A stretch of DNA of 64,000 nucleotides from Myxococcus fulvus. GTDB taxonomy: Bacteria; Myxococcota; Myxococcia; Myxococcales; Myxococcaceae. Where the stretch lies: assembly GCF_900111765.1 (NCBI RefSeq), contig NZ_FOIB01000002.1:992001-1056000 (forward strand). The letters are read 5' to 3'. How positions within the stretch are numbered: position 1 is the first letter of the stretch; each line of letters begins with the position of its first letter. The position numbers and the translations under genes are program-made. Positions 16,901 to 24,675 of this stretch are shown piece after piece. The notes under the pieces are model-generated. The model saw only the letters and a list, made by a program, of their open reading frames with translations. It was not told where the DNA came from and did not search any database.

Positions 16901-18961
16901 ATGAATCGACCGTCCGACGGTGACCTCTCCATCGATTCGGTCCTGCGCAACACCTACAAGGTCGTCTCCATCCTGGGGCGCGGCGGCATGGGCTCGGTGT
17001 ACCTGGCCCAACACCTGCGACTGCCCGGCAAGCAGGTCGCGGTGAAGGTGCTGCGCGGCGGAGACCACCTGACGCCTGAAATCTTCGCGCGCTTCCGCCG
17101 CGAGGCGGAGATCGCCTCCCGGCTGGGCCACCCCAACATCGTCGAGGTGCTCGACTACGACACCCTCGAGGACGAGACCCCGTTCCTGGTGCTGGAGTTC
17201 CTGCGCGGCGAGAGCCTCCAGGCCCGACTGGAGCGGGGGCGACTGCCGTTGTCGGACGTCTACTCGTTCACGCGGCAGATGGGCTCGGCGCTCCAGGCCG
17301 CGCACGGCGCGGGCATCGTCCACCGCGACCTGAAGCCCGCCAACGTCTTCCTGGTCCCCACCGACTCGGGCGGCGTGGTGGGCGAGCGGCTCAAGCTGCT
17401 CGACTTCGGCATCTCCAAGGTCCTCGACTCCGGCACCGTGCAGACGCAGGAGGCGATGCTCATCGGCACGCCGCAGTACATGTCACCGGAGCAGGCCCAG
17501 GGCCGCAACCGCGAGATTGACGCGCGCACGGACATCTTCGCGCTGGGCGCCATCGTCTTCGAGATGATGACGGGCACGCCCGCCTTTGGCGCGGGCGGCA
17601 TCGCGCAGATGATCTTCCGCGTCGTCTACGAGCCACCCCCGCCGCTCGCCCCGCTGTGTCCGGAGGCCCCGCCCCACGCCATCGCCGCGGTGGACAAGGC
17701 CCTGGCCAAGCGCGCCGAGGACCGCTTCCAGGACGTCGCGTCCTTCGTGGAGGCGCTCACCGGCAGCCCGCTGCACACGCTCTCCTCCGCCACCGGCTCC
17801 CACGCCGCGCTGCCCCGTCCGTCGGGCACGCCCTCCGGCGTCGCGCTGCCCTCCGAGGGGCCGCCGTCGCTGTCCAACACCCTGCCGCCGGGCAGCCTCC
17901 AGAAGGGCCCCGACACCGGCCGCCTCGCCTTCGACGACACCCTGGCCCCGGGCTCCTCGGGCAACCAGGGCGCGGTGCAGCCCGTGCGCGGCTTCGCGTC
18001 CGGCGGCACGGGGCAGATGGGCGTCGCCCAGGCGCAGGCCGGCTTCGCCAGCGGTGGCACCGGACAGATGGGCGTCGCCCAGGCGCAGGCTCCCGCTGGA
18101 GGCTTCGCGGCGGGCGGCACCGGGCAGATGGGCGTTGCCCAGGCGCAGGCCGCCACGCCCAAGCTTCCGCTGATGGACCCGCCGGGCCTGGACCCCACGC
18201 TCATCTCCCAGCAGGCCCCGTCGCTCCCTCCGCCCGTCGCGGGGCAGAGCCTGGTCGCCCCCGCGCCGGTGGTCCCCGCCGTGGCCCCGAGCACCGCGAG
18301 CCAGCCCCCCAAGAGCCGCGCGCCCCTGGCCGCCATCGCCGTCGCGGCGCTCGTCGTCGTCATCGCGGGCGGCTGGTGGGTGACCCGCCCCAAGGACGGC
18401 GCGCAGCCCACGCCGCCCATCGCCACGGGCACGCAGGGCACCACGCCGACGTCGAACACCGGCACGCAGGGCACGACCCCGACGCCCGCGAACACGGGCA
18501 CCCAGGGCACCACCCCGACTCCGCCTCCCAACACCGGCACCGTAGCCCAGGGCACCGACACGCCCACGGGCACGACCCCCGTGCCGACGGGCACCACCCC
18601 CACGCCGGTGGACCCTCCCCCGGACGACCCCACGGGGGTGGCGACGAAGAACCCGCCCCCCTCCACACGTCCTTCCACCCGGCCCGAGCCTTCCGAAAAG
18701 CTGTCTGACGAGCTGCGGCAGCTTTTGGCGGACGCGGAGCGTGCTTTAAACGGGGGAGACACCGCGGAGGCCATCCGTCTGGCTCGCAGCAGCCAGCGGC
18801 GGGAACCCAAGGTCATCCCACTGGCGTCCTACTCGCTGCTCACCCGAGCCTTCTGCCGTCAAGGAGACCTCAGCAACGCCAAGGCCCAGTGGCCGAAGGT
18901 CTCCCGGGCGGAGCAGGCCCGGGTCCGGAAGTTCTGCAAGCAGCACGACATCGAGCTCTGA
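16901..18961 (+). CDS. Membrane Ser/Thr protein kinase (PASTA-less, Hanks type)
   Basis: The ATG at 16901 gives 686 residues. The kinase domain covers about 20-290: glycine loop LGRGGMGSVY (26-35), Lys49, HRDLKPANVF with catalytic Asp143, DFG at 168-170, and an activation loop ending GTPQYMSPEQA. All key residues are present, so it should be active. A linker holds three copies of GFASGGTGQMGVAQAQA (364-417), then a single membrane helix near 476-494, a Thr/Pro/Gly-rich extracytoplasmic stretch with repeated GTQGTTPT, and a conserved helical C-terminus from about 600 that looks TPR-like. Such kinases sense envelope signals and regulate development in myxobacteria. Two secreted proteins follow and may be partners. 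Confidence 0.93.
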   Translation: MNRPSDGDLSIDSVLRNTYKVVSILGRGGMGSVYLAQHLRLPGKQVAVKVLRGGDHLTPEIFARFRREAEIASRLGHPNIVEVLDYDTLEDETPFLVLEFLRGESLQARLERGRLPLSDVYSFTRQMGSALQAAHGAGIVHRDLKPANVFLVPTDSGGVVGERLKLLDFGISKVLDSGTVQTQEAMLIGTPQYMSPEQAQGRNREIDARTDIFALGAIVFEMMTGTPAFGAGGIAQMIFRVVYEPPPPLAPLCPEAPPHAIAAVDKALAKRAEDRFQDVASFVEALTGSPLHTLSSATGSHAALPRPSGTPSGVALPSEGPPSLSNTLPPGSLQKGPDTGRLAFDDTLAPGSSGNQGAVQPVRGFASGGTGQMGVAQAQAGFASGGTGQMGVAQAQAPAGGFAAGGTGQMGVAQAQAATPKLPLMDPPGLDPTLISQQAPSLPPPVAGQSLVAPAPVVPAVAPSTASQPPKSRAPLAAIAVAALVVVIAGGWWVTRPKDGAQPTPPIATGTQGTTPTSNTGTQGTTPTPANTGTQGTTPTPPPNTGTVAQGTDTPTGTTPVPTGTTPTPVDPPPDDPTGVATKNPPPSTRPSTRPEPSEKLSDELRQLLADAERALNGGDTAEAIRLARSSQRREPKVIPLASYSLLTRAFCRQGDLSNAKAQWPKVSRAEQARVRKFCKQHDIEL
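17990..18151 (+). repeat. 51-base in-frame repeat in the kinase gene, three copies
   Basis: Units at 17990-18040, 18041-18091 and 18101-18151 are nearly identical at DNA level and encode GFASGGTGQMGVAQAQA. The third is separated by 9 bases. They sit in the cytoplasmic linker between kinase domain and membrane helix. Confidence 0.85.
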
Positions 18962-18991
18962 CACACACGGCGCCGTCCAGGAGACGGCACC

Positions 18992-19825
18992 TTGATTCCT
19001 GAGGTGAATTTCTTGAGAAACCTGGTCGCGGTAATCGTCACCACGCTCGTGCTGGGGTCCACCCCCGGCCTCGCGGCGTCCCCCGTGGAGGCCGGCAAGG
19101 TGTTCGTCGGCCCCGAGGGCGAGGAGGTCGCCGTCGTTCCCCTCGCCCCGCGCTCCAACAAGAAGTACCTGCTGCGCGTGCAGGGCACCGGCTCGGAGAT
19201 TGACGGCAAGGTGCTGCCCTTCGACTTGAACGACAGCAGCTCCATGAGCAGCGAGCAGCACAGCTACAAGACCCAGTGGCGCGGCCGTGGCTACACGGTG
19301 CTGTACATGCGCAACTCCAAGTACGAGCTCTATGTCCCGGGCCGCGGCAAGGAGATCCGCGTCACCTTCGACGAGAAGCGCAGCAAGGCGCTCGACGCCG
19401 AGGACGTCTACGATTTGCACCAGAAGCAGAAGAAGGACGGCACCGTCGCGAAGCTGATGGCGTTCGACCGCAAGGGGGAGATCGCCAAGCAGGAGAAGGA
19501 CTACGTCACCCACGTGCAGGACGCGAACACCGCGTGCGGCACGTCGCTGGCCGCCGCCATCGACTGGACGTCCATCAACGACGAGCAGCTCAAGGAGCTG
19601 AGCATCAGCAGCTACTGTGAGGCGCCGCTCGCCTCGCTCAAGCAGCTGTGCACCGTCTCCAACGTCGCGAAGCAGACCGTCAAGGAGAAGCTCAAGCAGG
19701 TCAGCTGCCGCTTCGGCAATGCCCTGGAGCCGAAGGTGGAGGGCGACAAGCTCATCTGGACCACCTCCCGCGACGCGTCCAATCAGCAGGAATTCGCCAC
19801 GAAGTTCTTCAAGACGAACCTTTAG
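18992..19825 (+). CDS. Secreted protein of unknown function
   Basis: Up to 277 residues, starting with a TTG at 18992 that has AGGAG 8 bases upstream. A GTG at 19004 and a TTG at 19013 are also possible; the GTG would give a start (NFLRN) resembling the next gene's NFQRI. The signal peptide ends near GLAAS. The mature part begins with a beta-rich domain (KVFVGPEGEEVAVVPL) and continues with charged helices and four Cys (TACGTS, SYCEA, LCTV, SCRFG) that could pair. I do not recognise a family. It directly follows the kinase gene (30 bases) and precedes another secreted protein (3 bases), so the three probably form a transcription unit. Confidence 0.72.
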   Translation: MIPEVNFLRNLVAVIVTTLVLGSTPGLAASPVEAGKVFVGPEGEEVAVVPLAPRSNKKYLLRVQGTGSEIDGKVLPFDLNDSSSMSSEQHSYKTQWRGRGYTVLYMRNSKYELYVPGRGKEIRVTFDEKRSKALDAEDVYDLHQKQKKDGTVAKLMAFDRKGEIAKQEKDYVTHVQDANTACGTSLAAAIDWTSINDEQLKELSISSYCEAPLASLKQLCTVSNVAKQTVKEKLKQVSCRFGNALEPKVEGDKLIWTTSRDASNQQEFATKFFKTNL

Positions 19826-19828
19826 TCC

Positions 19829-20662
19829 ATGAGATTTGAGATGAACTTCCAGCGTATCGCCGCCGTGGCGGTGTCCTTCGCCTGTAGCGCGTCCCTGGCC
19901 TCCGAGAGCCTCCAGCCCCCCTGGGGCAAGGAGGAGAACCTGGGCCAGAAGATGGTCATGGAGTCCACCGCCGTCTGCACCGACGGCAAGGGCCACTACA
20001 TCGTCGTCACGCCCGAGGAGGAGCGCGGCGGAGACCAGCTCTTCTACGGTGACGGCAAGCAGTTCGTGCAGGTCCCGTCCATGCCCTGGACCTCCGGCAC
20101 CAGCTTCGTGGACCCGCGCTTCTTCAACAAGTCCGCCAACCCGAACTTCCGCGGCCAGGACTGGCGCGTGGTGTCGGAGGTGGAGTTCGACCGCAAGGAG
20201 AAGAAGTGCACCATGCGGTGCGGTGAGAAGAACGTCCCGCTCACCGTGGTGGAGACGGCCCAGGGCGCGGACCTGCTGCGCAAGGCCACCTACGCCCCCA
20301 ACCCGCAGGAGTTCGCCCCGTACGCGCTCCTGCGCGACACCAAGGGCAACTACTACTTCGTCGACAAGGGCATCAAGACGCCGGAGCAGAAGAACTACCG
20401 CGTCTTCATCGGTCCGCGCGGCAGCCTGAAGTCGCAGAAGATGACCAACGTCATCTCCGACTCCGAGGGTGAGATCTTCTCCACCAAGAAGGGCGACCTC
20501 CGCCTGGTGCTCGACAAGGCGAAGAACTCGCTGTGGATCGAGAACAAGAAGAAGTCGCTCGAGCTGCGCCAAGTGCCCGTCGAGGAGAACCTGCCGCTCA
20601 TCTACAATGATTTGGGTGTGTACGAGGGCATCCGCCTGGGCACGCCCTGCGACGACCAGTAG
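19829..20662 (+). CDS. Secreted protein of unknown function, paired with upstream gene
   Basis: 277 residues from the ATG at 19829, or 273 from the ATG at 19841 (start NFQRIAAVAV), which gives a better signal peptide ending near SASLAS. The mature part has a WGKEENLGQ start, CTDGKGHYIVVTPEEE, and two close Cys in KKCTMRCGEKNV. A later stretch, ALLRDTKGNYYFVDKG, looks like a beta-propeller-type or repeat strand pattern. No family recognised. It lies 3 bases after the previous secreted protein and is followed by a strong hairpin, so it likely ends the kinase transcription unit. Confidence 0.72.
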   Translation: MRFEMNFQRIAAVAVSFACSASLASESLQPPWGKEENLGQKMVMESTAVCTDGKGHYIVVTPEEERGGDQLFYGDGKQFVQVPSMPWTSGTSFVDPRFFNKSANPNFRGQDWRVVSEVEFDRKEKKCTMRCGEKNVPLTVVETAQGADLLRKATYAPNPQEFAPYALLRDTKGNYYFVDKGIKTPEQKNYRVFIGPRGSLKSQKMTNVISDSEGEIFSTKKGDLRLVLDKAKNSLWIENKKKSLELRQVPVEENLPLIYNDLGVYEGIRLGTPCDDQ

Positions 20663-20680
20663 TCGCTGTTTCGTCGTGAC

Positions 20681-20715
20681 TCGGGGCCTGGGCGCGTTCG
20701 AAGCCCAGGCTCCGG
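20681..20715 (+). terminator. Hairpin terminator after the kinase unit
   Basis: GCCTGGGC (20686-20693) pairs with GCCCAGGC (20703-20710) around a 9-base loop. The stem extends outward through TCGGG and TCCGG with two G-T pairs, giving about 13 pairs. It starts 19 bases past the stop at 20662. Confidence 0.65.
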
Positions 20716-20818
20716 GAGCACCTCGGGTCGAGCGGCGGACATCCCGCCATCCCCGAGGAACCGTGGCGCCCCCGTGGACGCGTCGTTAGGTTGCCGGCCC
20801 CGACCAGGAGGCCGCCCC

Positions 20819-21286
20819 ATGCGTCCGGAAGAGACCCGATTCCTTCTTCAGTCCATCGAGGCCGCGCGTCGCGCGAGCAGCCGGGGTGACCAGCCGTTCG
20901 GCGCGGTGCTGGTGGATGCGCAGGGCAAGGTGTTGCTCGAGGGTGAGAACACCGTGGTGACGCAGCGCGACTGCACGGGCCACGCGGAGTCGAACCTGAT
21001 GCGGGACGCGACGAAGCGCTTCACGCCGGAGGTGCTCGCGGGCTGCACGATGTACGCAAGCACGGAGCCGTGCGCGATGTGCGCGGGCGCCATCTTCTGG
21101 GGCGGCGTGCGGCGGGTGGTGTTCTCGCTGTCGTCGGCGGAGTTCGCGCAGCTGGTGGGCACGGCCCGGGGAGGGCTGGCGATGTCCTGCCGCGAGGTGT
21201 TCGAGCGGGGCAGCAGTCCCACGCAGGTGGAGGGTCCCATCCCCCTGCAGGAGGCTCGCGACGTGCACACGGCCTTCTGGCGCTGA
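20819..21286 (+). CDS. Nucleoside deaminase (guanine/cytosine deaminase-like)
   Basis: The ATG at 20819, with CAGGAGG upstream, gives 155 residues. The zinc site motifs are complete: GHAESN with the catalytic Glu, then STEPCAMCAGAIFW. GDQPFGAVLVD is the usual substrate-side motif. Length and the conserved FEVCREVF-like C-terminal part (SCREVFERG) fit the guanine-deaminase/tRNA-adenosine-deaminase-like branch of cytidine deaminase relatives. Substrate could be guanine, cytosine or another nucleobase; sequence alone does not decide, and it lacks a typical TadA context. It stands alone with no purine genes nearby. Confidence 0.85.
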   Translation: MRPEETRFLLQSIEAARRASSRGDQPFGAVLVDAQGKVLLEGENTVVTQRDCTGHAESNLMRDATKRFTPEVLAGCTMYASTEPCAMCAGAIFWGGVRRVVFSLSSAEFAQLVGTARGGLAMSCREVFERGSSPTQVEGPIPLQEARDVHTAFWR

Positions 21287-21310
21287 GCCAGGGGTGCGCT
21301 TGCGTGGCTC

Positions 21311-22651
21311 GTGGGGTTGCGCGAGCCTCACGCCACCCTCGTGATACTGCCCCGCTACTTCGTCCCCCATGCCACCACGCCGCCGGTGCCCGTCCTGTCG
21401 GACGCGGCCTCGGTGGTTCATGTGGTGGACACGTTCCTGTTGGACTTCCACCACATGGCGCGGTCGGAGTGGGTGGTGGGGCTCGACGCGCTGGGGAGCG
21501 TGCATTTCATCCCCGCGAGCGAGCGGAGCCGGCTGCCCGCCTCTGCGCTCGCGCAGCTCGCGCACCACGAGGTCGCCACCGGCCGCACGCCCCACAGCAT
21601 CGCGGCGTCGACGGTGTACTTCTTCGAGGTGGAGCTGGTCGAACACCCCGCCGACGCGGAAGGGTTCAACGACCCGGTGTACCTCTACGGGCACCTGTCC
21701 GGTCCCTGGCCGAACACGTCACCCAAGCGCGTGCCGGGACAGCTCACCGTGACGCGCGGGGATGTGCTCGCGGGGCTGACTCGGCAGGCGCCGTATGCCT
21801 TCGAGTACGCGCAGACGCCGGAGAGTTCCGCCGCGCCGCGTGGCTATCACGCGCTGTTGCCGGGGGACCGGCCGGAGGCCCTCGAGGAGGGAGGCGGGGC
21901 GGTGCTCGCGTGGCCCGTGGTGCCGCCCGAGCTGCAGATGGGCAACGCCTCCAACGGGCCCATGGTGGCGCGCATCCTCCATGACGTGCTGACCCAGCTG
22001 AAGGAGGACGCGGAGGCGAACGGAGGGCCCGCGGCGCTGGCGAAGCTGGAGCTGCCCGTGCCGAGTCGGGCCATGGCCATCGCGGAGCTGGAGCTGCGCG
22101 GCTACGAGGTGAAGGGCGACGTGGCGGTGCTGCGCCGTCAGCACCCGGGAGTGCTCACGCGCATGGCCGAGTGGCTGCGCGCGGAGAAGGTGCGGATTCC
22201 TCCCGAGGCGGGCGCGCCCGAGTTCCTGGACCTGGCGCGTCAGGCACTGGCGCTGCTTCCTGGTTGGCCCACGGAGACGGAGAGGGTGCTGCGCTCACAG
22301 GCCAGCCCAGGGAACCGGCTGCCCCCGGTCTCCGCGCCGGTGCCGCGCGAAGTCGTGCCCGTGCCCGCTCGCCCCCTGCCCCCTCGGGCACCGGCACCGC
22401 CCGCGCGCCCGGATGAGTGGATGCGAGACTTCCTGTCCGCGCACGCGGCGCAGAAGCCCCAGGCGGCGAAGCCTCGGCTGACGCGGACCCGGCCCGTGGC
22501 GCCGCCCCCCGCGAGGTCTGGGACGCCTGCCTGGATGGAGGACTTCGGAGCTGCTTCGGCGCCGTCCGCCGCGCAAGGTTTGCGGGAGCCGGGCGAGTCC
22601 GCCGCGCCGGCGAAGAAGAAGCCCGCCTGGATGACCGACTTCGAGGACTGA
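21311..22651 (+). CDS. Unknown protein with three WMxDF motifs
   Basis: A GTG at 21311 gives 446 residues with no signal peptide. The first 300 residues look like a folded domain (TLVILPRYFVPHATTPP at the start; SSTVYFFEVELVEHP-like strands inside). From about 330 a Pro/Ala-rich disordered tail carries three repeats of a short motif: DEWMRDF, PAWMEDF and PAWMTDF, the last at the very C-terminus. Repeated linear motifs in a disordered tail usually bind a partner or act as a sorting signal. I do not recognise a family. It precedes two VWA genes (gap 72 bases), so a shared role is possible. Confidence 0.75.
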   Translation: MGLREPHATLVILPRYFVPHATTPPVPVLSDAASVVHVVDTFLLDFHHMARSEWVVGLDALGSVHFIPASERSRLPASALAQLAHHEVATGRTPHSIAASTVYFFEVELVEHPADAEGFNDPVYLYGHLSGPWPNTSPKRVPGQLTVTRGDVLAGLTRQAPYAFEYAQTPESSAAPRGYHALLPGDRPEALEEGGGAVLAWPVVPPELQMGNASNGPMVARILHDVLTQLKEDAEANGGPAALAKLELPVPSRAMAIAELELRGYEVKGDVAVLRRQHPGVLTRMAEWLRAEKVRIPPEAGAPEFLDLARQALALLPGWPTETERVLRSQASPGNRLPPVSAPVPREVVPVPARPLPPRAPAPPARPDEWMRDFLSAHAAQKPQAAKPRLTRTRPVAPPPARSGTPAWMEDFGAASAPSAAQGLREPGESAAPAKKKPAWMTDFED

Positions 22652-22723
22652 GGCCCCCGCTTGCGCTGGACCTTCCGACCCTTTGGAAGGTGATAGCGTT
22701 CGGCGCATCCAGCAGGGGGAACG

Positions 22724-23659
22724 ATGGGTCACGAGAAGCCGGTCGAGCCGTTTTCGGATCTCCACGTCGAAGAGGGGAAGGTCCGCGCGGTGTTGCTGCA
22801 CGACCCGACGGTGGAGGGTCTGGACGTCGCCATCTACATGGACGCGTCCGGCAGCATGGAGGAGGAGTACAAGTACGAGCGCCCCAGGCGCTCCTTCCTG
22901 GAGTGGCTGCGAGGCGCGCCGCTGAAGGACCCGGCCAACCAGGTGGAGCCGCAGGTCCGGTGGATGCTGGAGTACCTGGCCACGAAGGACCGCAACGGCG
23001 TGCTGCGCGTCGCCTACTGGGCGGCGGGCGCCTCGGGCAAGGAAGTGGAGGTGGTGGGCGAGCTCAAGGGCGTGGACGTCCAGCAGTACAGGTTCCCGGG
23101 CGCGAAGAAGCCCGGTGGGCACACCTTCATGACGCCGGCGCTGAAGGACTACGTGCGCTACCTCAAGGAGCAGGTGAAGCACGGGGCACGGCGCGGCTGC
23201 GCGGTCATCGTCACGGACGGCAAGCTGCATGACGCCGAGGAGGTGGAGCGCTTCTCCGCGCAGGTGGCGAAGGACATCGTCGCGGGGCGGTTGCCCCGGA
23301 TGAACTTCGTGCTGGTGGGCGTGGGCGACGGCGTGGACGAGGAGCAGCTCGAGCGGATTGCCCACCTGGAATATCCGGGCGTGGGGCACCTGTGGTGCCA
23401 CCGCATCGCCGAGGAGATTGGCCAGGTCGCGGAGCTGGTCGCGGTGCTGGTGGACGAGAACATGACGGTGGCCGCGGGCGGCACGGTCTACGACGACAAG
23501 GGCCAGGTGCTGAAGACGTACGAGGGCCGGCTGCCGGCGGTGCTGGAGTTCGAGGTGCCCGAGGGCGCGGAGAGCTTCACGCTGGAGGTGAATGGCCAGC
23601 GCTTCACGCAGCCGTTGCCGGACGAGGACCACCACGAGGACGACGAGGACCACCACTGA
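22724..23659 (+). CDS. VWA (von Willebrand A) domain protein, first of tandem pair
   Basis: 311 residues. Residues 33-240 form a VWA domain with a full MIDAS start DASGS (40-44) and later conserved GHTFMTPAL and VIVTDGKL, resembling the TerF/TerY-like VWA group. After it comes AGGTVYDDKGQVLKTYEG, a compact beta domain, and the protein ends with the acidic-His tail PDEDHHEDDEDHH, a likely metal-binding element. No signal peptide, so it is cytoplasmic. The next gene is a close paralogue and overlaps the stop by 1 base. VWA domains bind partner proteins through a divalent metal; the partner is unknown. Confidence 0.85.
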   Translation: MGHEKPVEPFSDLHVEEGKVRAVLLHDPTVEGLDVAIYMDASGSMEEEYKYERPRRSFLEWLRGAPLKDPANQVEPQVRWMLEYLATKDRNGVLRVAYWAAGASGKEVEVVGELKGVDVQQYRFPGAKKPGGHTFMTPALKDYVRYLKEQVKHGARRGCAVIVTDGKLHDAEEVERFSAQVAKDIVAGRLPRMNFVLVGVGDGVDEEQLERIAHLEYPGVGHLWCHRIAEEIGQVAELVAVLVDENMTVAAGGTVYDDKGQVLKTYEGRLPAVLEFEVPEGAESFTLEVNGQRFTQPLPDEDHHEDDEDHH

Positions 23660-24627
23660 TGGCCGGGCACGAGGTGGTGGTGCGTCCGTTCTCGGACGTG
23701 CATCGGATGGGGAACAAGGTGGTGGCCACGCTGCTGCATGACCCGACGGTGGAGGGGCTGGACGTGGCCCTCTACATGGATGGCTCGGCGAGCATGGAGG
23801 ACGAGTACGGTCCTCGGGGCGTGCTGGCGAAGCTGGCGCCGGTGAAGAACCTGGTCGAGCCGCAGATGCGGTGGATGCTGGAGTACCTGGCGAGCAAGGA
23901 CCGCGACGGACAGGTGCGCGTGGCGTACTGGGCCACGGGGGACGGCAGCCAGTTGGAGGAGGTGGGGCTGTTGTCGACGGTGCAGGCGAAGGACTTCCGC
24001 TTCCCGGGGCCTCGCGCCTACGGAAAGGCGACGGTGATGCTGCCGGTGTTGCGCGACTTCGTGGCGCACATGAAGCAGCAGGTGACGACGGGCGCGCGGA
24101 GGGGGCTGGCGGTCATCATCACGGACTCGCAGCTCTCGGACGGGGACGACGTGCGGGCGTATGCGACGCAGGTGGCGAAGGAGATTGCAGCGGGTCGCCT
24201 GCCGAGGATGAGCTTCGTCTTCGTGGGGGTGGGCGACCAGGTGGACGAGGAGCAGATGGAGGAGATCTCCCACGAGACGTACCCGGGGGTAGGCCATCTG
24301 TGGTGTCACCGCATCGCGGACCGCATGGAGGAGATGGCGGAGCTGGTGGCGGTGTTGGTGGACGAGACGATGACGGTGGCCGCGGGCGGCACGGTGTACG
24401 ACGAGCAGGGGAACACGCTGAAGTCGTATGAGGGACGGCTGCCCGCGGTGCTCGAGTTCGAGGTGCCGGCGGATTGCAAGGCGTTCACCCTGGAGGTCGC
24501 GGGGCAGCGCTTCACGCAGCCGATTCCGGAGGAGCACGGGGACGAGGAGCACCACGAGGAAGCGCCCGAGCCGGCGCGAGCGCCCGAGCCTGCTCCCCGG
24601 CGCAAGCACGGCGGTCATCGTCACTAG
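23659..24627 (+). CDS. VWA domain protein, second of tandem pair
   Basis: The ATG at 23659 overlaps the previous stop (TGATG), giving 322 residues very similar to the upstream protein along the whole length: LLHDPTVEGLDVA, MIDAS DGSAS (41-45), GHLWCHRIA, and the C-terminal domain AGGTVYDEQGNTLKSYEG. It therefore arose by tandem duplication. Its C-terminal tail is longer (HGDEEHHEEAP, then a Pro-rich run and KHGGHRH) and again His-rich. The insertion in the first copy around residue 55 (RSFLEWLRG) is changed here. The metal ATPase gene begins 48 bases downstream in the same direction, suggesting a common unit. Confidence 0.85.
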   Translation: MAGHEVVVRPFSDVHRMGNKVVATLLHDPTVEGLDVALYMDGSASMEDEYGPRGVLAKLAPVKNLVEPQMRWMLEYLASKDRDGQVRVAYWATGDGSQLEEVGLLSTVQAKDFRFPGPRAYGKATVMLPVLRDFVAHMKQQVTTGARRGLAVIITDSQLSDGDDVRAYATQVAKEIAAGRLPRMSFVFVGVGDQVDEEQMEEISHETYPGVGHLWCHRIADRMEEMAELVAVLVDETMTVAAGGTVYDEQGNTLKSYEGRLPAVLEFEVPADCKAFTLEVAGQRFTQPIPEEHGDEEHHEEAPEPARAPEPAPRRKHGGHRH

Positions 24628-24675
24628 GGTTTCGAGCTTCAGGTTTCAGGATTCACGGTTCAGGAAGAACACGCC

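Noticed and set aside
17990-18151. 51-base repeats considered as a CRISPR or mobile repeat
   Set aside because: The repeats are in frame within the kinase gene and encode a clear protein repeat.
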